From NCBI RefSeq assembly GCF_030272615.1, contig NC_081409.1, forward strand, positions 208,119,190 to 208,183,189: a stretch of DNA of 64,000 nt, in the 5' to 3' direction. The position numbers were made by a program, and so were the translations under genes. Every line of letters begins with the position of its first letter. Positions within the stretch are counted from its first letter, which is position 1. The notes under the pieces were generated by a model. The model did not search any database. It had not been told where the DNA came from and saw only the letters and a program-made list of their open reading frames with translations. Shown one piece after another: positions 57,436 through 64,000 of the stretch. This stretch comes from Cryptomeria japonica (Eukaryota > Streptophyta > Pinopsida > Cupressales > Cupressaceae).

Positions 57436-59539
57436 ATAGAGCAACTGAAAAAGTGTTGAATCTAACAGGGAGATAAGTGGTGTTAAGCAACTCTCCCTCT
57501 CCATTTTTGTTCTTATATGCATTCTAAGATAAGTGTATAATCATTACCTATACTAGATCTATATAGTCTTGGGGTCCTAATGTAACCCTATCTTTATCTT
57601 CCATGTTTTTCCTTCGTAGCTTTTGGTGCATTCTCCCGATAACTTGTTTCTTACAGTCGCAATCTTTCAAGTTGTCTTTTTGTGTTTTTATTATCATAGG
57701 TTAACCAGGCCCATTATAGTGTCCATTCATATCGACAAGCGATTTTAACTGGATGTATAGTCACTTCTTATTGATAATCTCAATCCTTGTCAAATAAGAC
57801 ATCGTGTTGTGACAATACATTAATTTTTGGTTAATACCCACATGGATTGTTGAATCTCGCTTTCATTCCTGGCTGGTCCGTGTTGGCTTACAGTAACTCT
57901 TTATTAGAGACTCATAAGTCCCACCTTTCCTCAGAGCGTTACCTGAGACACATGGAGACACCTCGTTGCACCACAAGTACACTCCTCATTAAAGTATTCT
58001 CGTATCGATGTGTGATAATCTCCACCATTTGTTTTCTTGGCCTTCCAACCAAGCCTTTTCATTTGCATGTTTGCTTACTCAACTGCTTCCTCACCAACCC
58101 TTCATGCTTGTCAAGATATCTTTCGTGTTATATGTCCTCATCTATAACTATTTGTCGATGTGAGATGGCTTAACAAACCATCACATATAAGTGAGCAAAG
58201 GGCCACCTATCTAAAGTGGCATGGTCTAAATTCAATAATTTGAGTGTCACATTATAGCTACAACTTAGAGTGCAGAGAAGTTGCCACTGCCATTGAATTA
58301 TATGTGGCAGTTTCCAATTACATTGTTCAATGACTTTCTATCAACAAGTAGTCTATTTTCTTGTTCATCAAAATGTGATATTATCATCATCATTGATGGT
58401 TCTGTTTTTAAAAGAAAATCAATCAATGGGGGAGAAAGGTCAGTACTCCCCTAGGTCAGTATTTGAGTGTATTAATTTTGCGAGCATGAAACAGTTCCAT
58501 GGAATATTTTAGGACCTCCATTTTTTTAAGAAATGTGAAATGACATCTTATCTATCTACAATCAACATTTGGAGGTGTGACTCGTTACACAACTTTCCAT
58601 ATCAACACGTATAGTGATAAGTGTCCTAGAAATGAGTTTTTAAAGATTTGAGCAAAACTTATTCATGATATCCTGATTGTTGAACAAAAAAATATGTATA
58701 AACATATTGCAAGACGAAATCCTCTAACCACAAGTACTATCACAACAGTAGAACTTCACCCTCTAGTGGCCCCTCTTCCCTAGTAGTATTTGAAATATAT
58801 TCGAATGGGTTAACAAAACTGAAGTTTACCATTATTGAACAATGTTTGCAACATGTGAATTAGCTATCCTCTTCTAGATCATCCAATGAAGCCCTAGTTT
58901 CACAATTCAAATGAGCAAACCTATAAAAATGCATACAAATTAAAGTTGTTAATTTTCCATTAGCATTTCAACTTGACAATTGGTGATTTTTGCATTTAGA
59001 AACTATGTTTTTCCCAATGTTATTTTCAAAAGTAAAGGATTCTAGAGTTTGTTCAAGTAATACATTTTATTGAACTTAGCCAAATAAGTCATTCATACCA
59101 TTTCTATGCAAGTTTTTAAATGGAGTCTATTCTATAAAATTAGTTTGAGGGATTCAATTTTGAGATTTTATTTCAAAAGGAATAAGGGTTTGTTCATCTA
59201 CATTTAGGAGAAAGTATTTCTAGTAATGATTACCCTACAAAGACATACTTTGCATTCACAATATCTAAGTCACCAAATTGAATATGTCAACTTCCTAGGA
59301 TTTAATACACTAATTCTTTGGAATTCCCTAGAAGTTTAAGAGACTTCATGAAAGGGGACTTTTACTAACCACTTGGAAGATGCAATAGCATACATCAAGA
59401 AAGTTGATATTCCTAGTACATTGTGGGATTTGTTTGAATTTGTTAAAAGATCTCTTTAACCCATCCTTATGAATAATCCCTAGAGATTTGACTCGGCAAC
59501 ATTGATAATCCACAACAATATAATTTAGTAAAAAAAAAA
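57436..59539. other. Unassigned interval, slightly richer in G+C
   Basis: 57454-58180 begins TGTTGAATC right where the chromovirus RNase H breaks off, and reads differently from its surroundings. It may be an inserted element, but no duplication was found. A 108-codon + ORF at 57847-58173 has no recognised domain. From 58180 to 59539 nothing is recognised; an A-run at 59531-59541 precedes the LINE. Confidence 0.4.
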
Positions 59540-59589
59540 AATGGGAGTGGAGCGAAAACAAGCGGGAATCCCAAATTTCAAATTGGGAA

Positions 59590-61170
59590 ATGGCAGAATT
59601 CCTGGGGAAGGCAGATTCCCTGGAGATTGTAGCTCTTCCGGAATCGGTCAAGCAGGAGGTTAGGCATCTCAAGGGTCAGAAGAGGACAAGGAAAATGCAA
59701 AACCATGAGAGGAAAAAGATTCAAACCTCAGGGACCCACACGACAGAGGTAAAGGCAAAAAATGGTTTTCACTCTTTGGAGTGAAGCCACTGGTTAAATC
59801 CGAGCTCCCGAAAGTAACAAACATTTCAAACCCAGCCTCTGGACAGGTCGTTATTTCCATTTCAGACAAAGTGGTCGATTTGACTATAGTTGGACTATCT
59901 ATGACATTAGTTGGGTGATTCTCTAGCTTTAGACCTAACATTGCTGATGTTAGGAATTTCATAAGGAGAAAATGGCTCGTAAAAGGACAAGTGGAAGTGG
60001 CAGCTCTACCTAGAGGGTTTTTTACTTTCGCTTTCAACTCTGAAGAATACATGAATAAAGCTCTCTGTGAAGGCCCCTGGATGTTTGGCAAGTCATCCTT
60101 GGCTCTTCAGAAATGGGCCCCGAATCTCATCCTTGATGAATCCTTCTTTGTTTCTGTGCTAGTCTGGACGCACCTCCTGGGTCTTCCGCTGGAATACTAG
60201 AATGAGGAAGTTTTCAAGGGCATTGCAAAATCCTTTGGAGAACTCTTGTCAATTGACCCGATGATGGCGGCTAAATCAAGGTTAGTCTTTGCTCGCATCT
60301 GCGTAAATGTTAATCAAATGACAAATATGCCTCAATCCATAGATATCATATCTAAACTAGGAAAATGGTCTCAAGCTATTGAATATGAATCTCTATCGTT
60401 TGCCTGTTTCCACTGCAAAAAATCGGGTCATTGGGCTAAATCATGTCCACTCAAGAAATGCAAGGAAATCAAGGCTGATAGCAATACTAAGAACAAAAAG
60501 ATCTGGCAAATGATAAATAAAAAAGGAGAATCATCAACAACCGAGTGTAACCAAAAAAAGGATGCAATGGATCTTATGATTGAAGTCAAGAGGGCTGTGA
60601 GTAGGAGTAATGATAAACAAGATTGTGTTTGCTCCAACGACCTACCAGAGAGATCTAAAGAAGCAAAGCAAGGAACTGAGATGAACAATAAAAAAAATCC
60701 AAAGGACCAGGAGAATGGATCTGTTAGTTAGGAGAAGAAAGAAACCTATCCAGTCCAGGAGGATGGATCAGCTAGTTAGGAGAAGGAAGAAACCATTCCA
60801 GCCTCTTCACTCTCTATATCGGCCGAGGAAAACTTTAATGAAGCTCAAGACCCTTCTGATACTGAGCCCTTACTGCTTTTAACTAATGGAAGCCCAAAGC
60901 CTCTCCTATGTAAAACCCCTTCTCAAAGTTTGGATATGCCAGATGGGAATCTCTGGATATCCATTTTGAGAGAAGGAAAATCGAACAAGGAGGAACTCAA
61001 TGGAGGAATCTCAACTAGAAGCAAGATCAAGAAAAAGGCAGATGTTGGAAGTTAGAATAAAAAGGAGGGAAGGCCATCCCTAAAACATCAAAGGGAACAA
61101 GAAAGCTAGAAGAACTGTGCTGATGGAACACAGTGTTCCATTGAGTCAGCCCTATCCCCAGTTAAAGTAT
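59590..61170 (+). pseudogene. LINE ORF1 with DUF4283 and CCHC knuckle
   Basis: Opens MAEFLGKADSLEIVALPESV and shifts frame after 59770. The DUF4283 part reads RPNIADVRNFIRRKW, EVAALPRGFFTFAFNSEEYM, LCEGPWMFGKSSLALQKW and VLVWTHLLGLPLEY, with a TAG where Trp is expected. It continues LLSIDPMMAAKSRLVFARIC. The knuckle is CFHCKKSGHWAKSC (about 60408-60449), with C-x2-C-x4-H-x4-C. A Lys- and Glu-rich tail has two imperfect copies of a 45-55-bp unit near 60710-60790, both containing GTTAGGAGAAG or CTAGTTAGGAGAAG. ORF1 proteins of this type bind LINE RNA. Confidence 0.88.
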
Positions 61171-64000
61171 AAAGATAATATCCTCGAATATTAGAGGGCT
61201 GAATGCCCCTCATAAGTAGGATGTGTTACGAAACATCATCAGAGATCATAAACTGGATGTGGTCCTTGTTTAGGAAACTAAAATCTCTAAAGAAAAAGTT
61301 GAAAAGATTAGAATTTTCAAGGAAAATGGAGTCATAGGATCTAACTCGGAGGGAACTTTTGGAGGAACCATGATTTTTTGGAACAAAAAAACTATAATAG
61401 GAAAGGAAATCATCTCTGCTCTTAATAGGATCTCAGTTCAGCTTGAGCATATTAAGGATAACTTTGTCTAGGTGTTATCTAATGTCTACACTCCTAATAC
61501 CAAATTTGGGAGAGCTAAATACTGGAAAAGCCTTGCAGTTGACAGACTCCAGTTTGCTGATCAAAGCTAGATTATCATGGGAGACTTCAATACCCCACTC
61601 AAAGATGATGAGAAGATGGGAGGTATCCCTTTACAACTTGATGGAAAACAAGACCTTATGGACTTCATTAATGACCAAGCTCTCATTGATGTGGATCTTC
61701 AGGGTATCAACTACACCTAGACCACTAGAAGAACCAGAGCTGATTTGATTTAAGTTAAGCTTGATAGATCTTTAATCTCTCCTGGCTGGTTTTCTAAGTA
61801 TAGCTACTCCTTGGCTTTTGTTATCAAAATTGGGTCTGACCATTACCCTATCTCCTTCACTGCCAATTCTTTTTCGGCCAAGAGAAACTTCCCTTTCAAA
61901 TTTGAAAAAGCTTGGCTCTCCCATCCTTCTTTGAAAGCTTGCATTGCAAAATGGTGGAACTCTGAAGTGGAGGGTAAGGCTCTATTCAGAATTGCTAAAA
62001 AGCTCAACATTCTAAAAACCAAAATTAAAACCTGGAACAAAGAGATTTTGGGGGACATATTCAAGAGCAAAATTCAAGTCAAAGCTGAAATAAAGGATGT
62101 ATAGGATAGAATCCAAGAGGTTGGGCTGACTGAAGATCTTAGGATGGCTGAAAATAATCTCTTATCTAAATACCACTCCATCATCTCTAATGAAGAGACT
62201 TTTTGGAGACAAATATCCAGAGCCTTGTTCTTGAAGGAAGGCAACAAAAACACCCGCTTCTTTGACTTAACTGCTCTTAAGCACAGGGTAGCCAATAGAT
62301 TATCTAGACTATCCTGCAATAAAGGTATCCTAACAGAGGATTGTGACATTAGGAAGGAAGCTCTCGAGCATTTCAGTAACCTGTTGGGTGAAGCAGATAA
62401 CCTGGATTTCAGCAATCAAAACACCCTTTTACAAGCTATTCCTTCTATCCTGATGGAAGTTGATAACCACCTTTTATCTTGTATTCCCTCTAACGTGGAA
62501 ATCAAAAAGGCAACGTTCTCCTTTCAGGGTGACAAATCCCTTAGACCGGATGGCTTCCCTATGTTTTTCTTCCAAAATTTCTGGCACATAGTGGAGGCTA
62601 ACATATGCAATGGTGTTAAAGAATTATTTGGCTCCAAAAGACTTCCTAAGGAGCTTAACACCACCTTCATTGTCCTTATCCCAAACATCCCTAGAGCTGA
62701 TTCTCTCAACAAGTTTAGACCTATTAGCCTGTGTAACTCTATTTACAAGATTTTATCCAAGGTTTTGACTTCCAGGTTGTTGGAAATTCTTCTTAGGATT
62801 ATATCTGTCGAGCAGAATGGCTTTGTCCCCAGAAGACAGATTTTGGATTCCATTATCTCTGTTCATGAAAATATCCTCCCTGAAAGTGGCGAATAATCAG
62901 GGATTCTTCCTAAAGTTAGACATGGCTAAAGCTTTTGATAGAGTGAATTGGCAGTTTCTCCTTAGGATCATGAAAGCATTTGGTTTTGGCTACAAAGTTA
63001 TTCAGCTCTGCTATCAACTTATGGAAACTTCCTCCTTTGTTGTTATTGTCAATGGTTCCCCATCCTGTTTCTTCAAAAGCTCTAGAGATCTCATACAAGG
63101 GGACCCCATATCCCCTATCCTCTTCACCAATCTTGCTAAATGCCTGGGTAGATTCATTCTCAAAAATGTGGAAGACGTCAAACTTAAGGGTCTGAAACCT
63201 TCCTCTTCCAATGTTGTTTGTTCTCATGAACAATTCGTCGATGACTTTATTACTATGGGGGAAGCCACCATCATGGAAGCTAATAATATGAAGAATATTC
63301 TGAATACTTATGAATCTACCTCTAGCCAAAAAATTAATTAGGATAAAAGTTCTCTGTTTTTCATCAATACCCTAGTCCAAAGGCAACTAAGGATTGGAAG
63401 GATTCTTGGCTGCAATATCTCTGAGTTTCCCTCTACATATCCGGGGCTTCCTCTATGTCTTAATCCTGAGGACTCCTTCTGGAACAAGCTGAAAGATAGA
63501 CTTAACCTGAAACTTGCTAGCTGGAAAGGGGTTGTCCTTAGTCAAGCGGGTAAAATCACCCTACTCAAAGCCACTCTCCAAAACCTTCCTGTGTATGCTC
63601 TCAGCCTGTTTAAAATCCTCACAAAGTTTGTGGAAGCCATTGAAAGAATCCAAAAAAAATTCCTTTGGTCGGGAGTGGATGTCAAAAATAGAATTCCCCT
63701 TATTGCCTGGAATAAAATATGTTCCCCTAAGGCCTCTGGTGGGCTAGGTTTAAGGTACATAGGTTCTATGAACAAAGCTTTATTAGCCAAACAAATTTGG
63801 AGATTCATAGGGGAGGAAAGAGAATGGAACTCTATCTGGAAAAACAAATATCTCTATATGCAGCCTTCTAAGGAAGAATTCTTTGATAACTCTTTCATTG
63901 TTGAAGGATCCGCTATATAGAATGTTGTGCAATCCGCTAAAAGCTGGGCTGCTGGTGGCAGAACTTGGAACCTTGGGGATGGGAGGAGAATACGATTTTG
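61171..64000 (+). pseudogene. LINE ORF2: endonuclease and reverse transcriptase
   Basis: The endonuclease starts KIISSNIRGLNAPHK and continues with ETKISKEKVEKI, GTFGGTMIFWN, IIMGDFNTPLKDDEK (GDFN) and FVIKIGSDHYPISF (SDH). The linker has RQISRALFLKEGNKNTRFF. RT: FIVLIPNIPRADSLNKFRPI, SLCNSIYKILSKVLTSRL, then after one frameshift near 62890 FLKLDMAKAFDRVNWQFLL (catalytic Asp) and EQFVDDFI at about 63229, keeping both aspartates of the F/Y-ADD box although Ala is Val. Sequence after RT reads GLRYIGSMNKALLAKQIWRF to the edge. From 61171 to 62890 one frame holds throughout, with six TAG and one TAA. Confidence 0.93.

Larger units (their letters stand above)
59540..64000 (+). mobile_element. L1-type LINE, 5' and central part, runs off the window
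   Basis: ORF1 (59590 to about 61170) and ORF2 (about 61171 onward) follow each other in + orientation with endonuclease and RT blocks in canonical order. The 3' end lies outside the window. The copy has two or three frameshifts and about a dozen stops, almost all TAG. Confidence 0.92.

Noticed and set aside
59346-60091. Minus-strand ORFs of 108 and 140 codons
   Set aside because: Antisense to LINE ORF1, which has clear domain matches on the + strand.
62916-63329. Minus-strand 137-codon ORF
   Set aside because: Antisense to LINE RT, where the + frame has catalytic motifs.

Overview
The window is a heap of decayed plant transposable elements. I see no intact host gene and no tRNA, rRNA or CRISPR array. 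The families present (Tat-lineage and chromodomain Ty3/gypsy, several Ty1/copia families, L1-type LINEs with a CCHC-bearing ORF1, a plant mobile domain) place it in a seed plant. The AT-rich sequence, the old broken copies and the deep nesting suggest a very large genome, plausibly a gymnosperm; that last step is inference.

Layout. 690-1700 (+): plant mobile domain (PMD) pseudogene. 3287-12196 (-): Tat-lineage gypsy element with integrase, a second RNase H, RT, G-patch, protease, PBS and 5' LTR; a copia solo LTR (10133-11733) sits inside that LTR. 12197-13130: 3' end of a copia element. 13330-14280 (-): LINE ORF2 fragment. 15235-21620 (-): chromovirus pol and gag, split by two solo LTRs (16487-17695 and 20137-21333). 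22622-29128 (+): structurally complete LTR element with both LTRs and a 5-bp target duplication but no RT or integrase; its single broken frame carries protease, G-patch and a gag-type zinc motif. 30690-31440 (+): copia gag with three zinc knuckles. 31865-35093 (-): copia gag to integrase, cut by a solo LTR (32769-34240). 37370-37760 (+): copia RNase H. 40530-41477: tandem repeats. 44630-45002: solo LTR. 45319-46499: short LINE-derived insert with a 14-bp target duplication. 51270-51660 (+): LINE RNase H. 54488-57435 (+): second chromovirus with its RT interrupted. 59540-64000 (+): long L1-type LINE running off the window.

The most informative results are boundary calls made by hand: exact target duplications for four insertions, two solo LTRs whose removal restores a pol or gag reading frame, and three diverged LTRs sharing one terminal motif, two of them with a visible PBS of the same type. 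The most unusual biology is a Tat-like lineage with a G-patch domain directly after its protease, present in two elements on opposite strands, one of them reduced to an apparently non-autonomous single-ORF form. Nonsense decay in the LINE is almost entirely TAG, as expected from deamination of methylated CHG sites.
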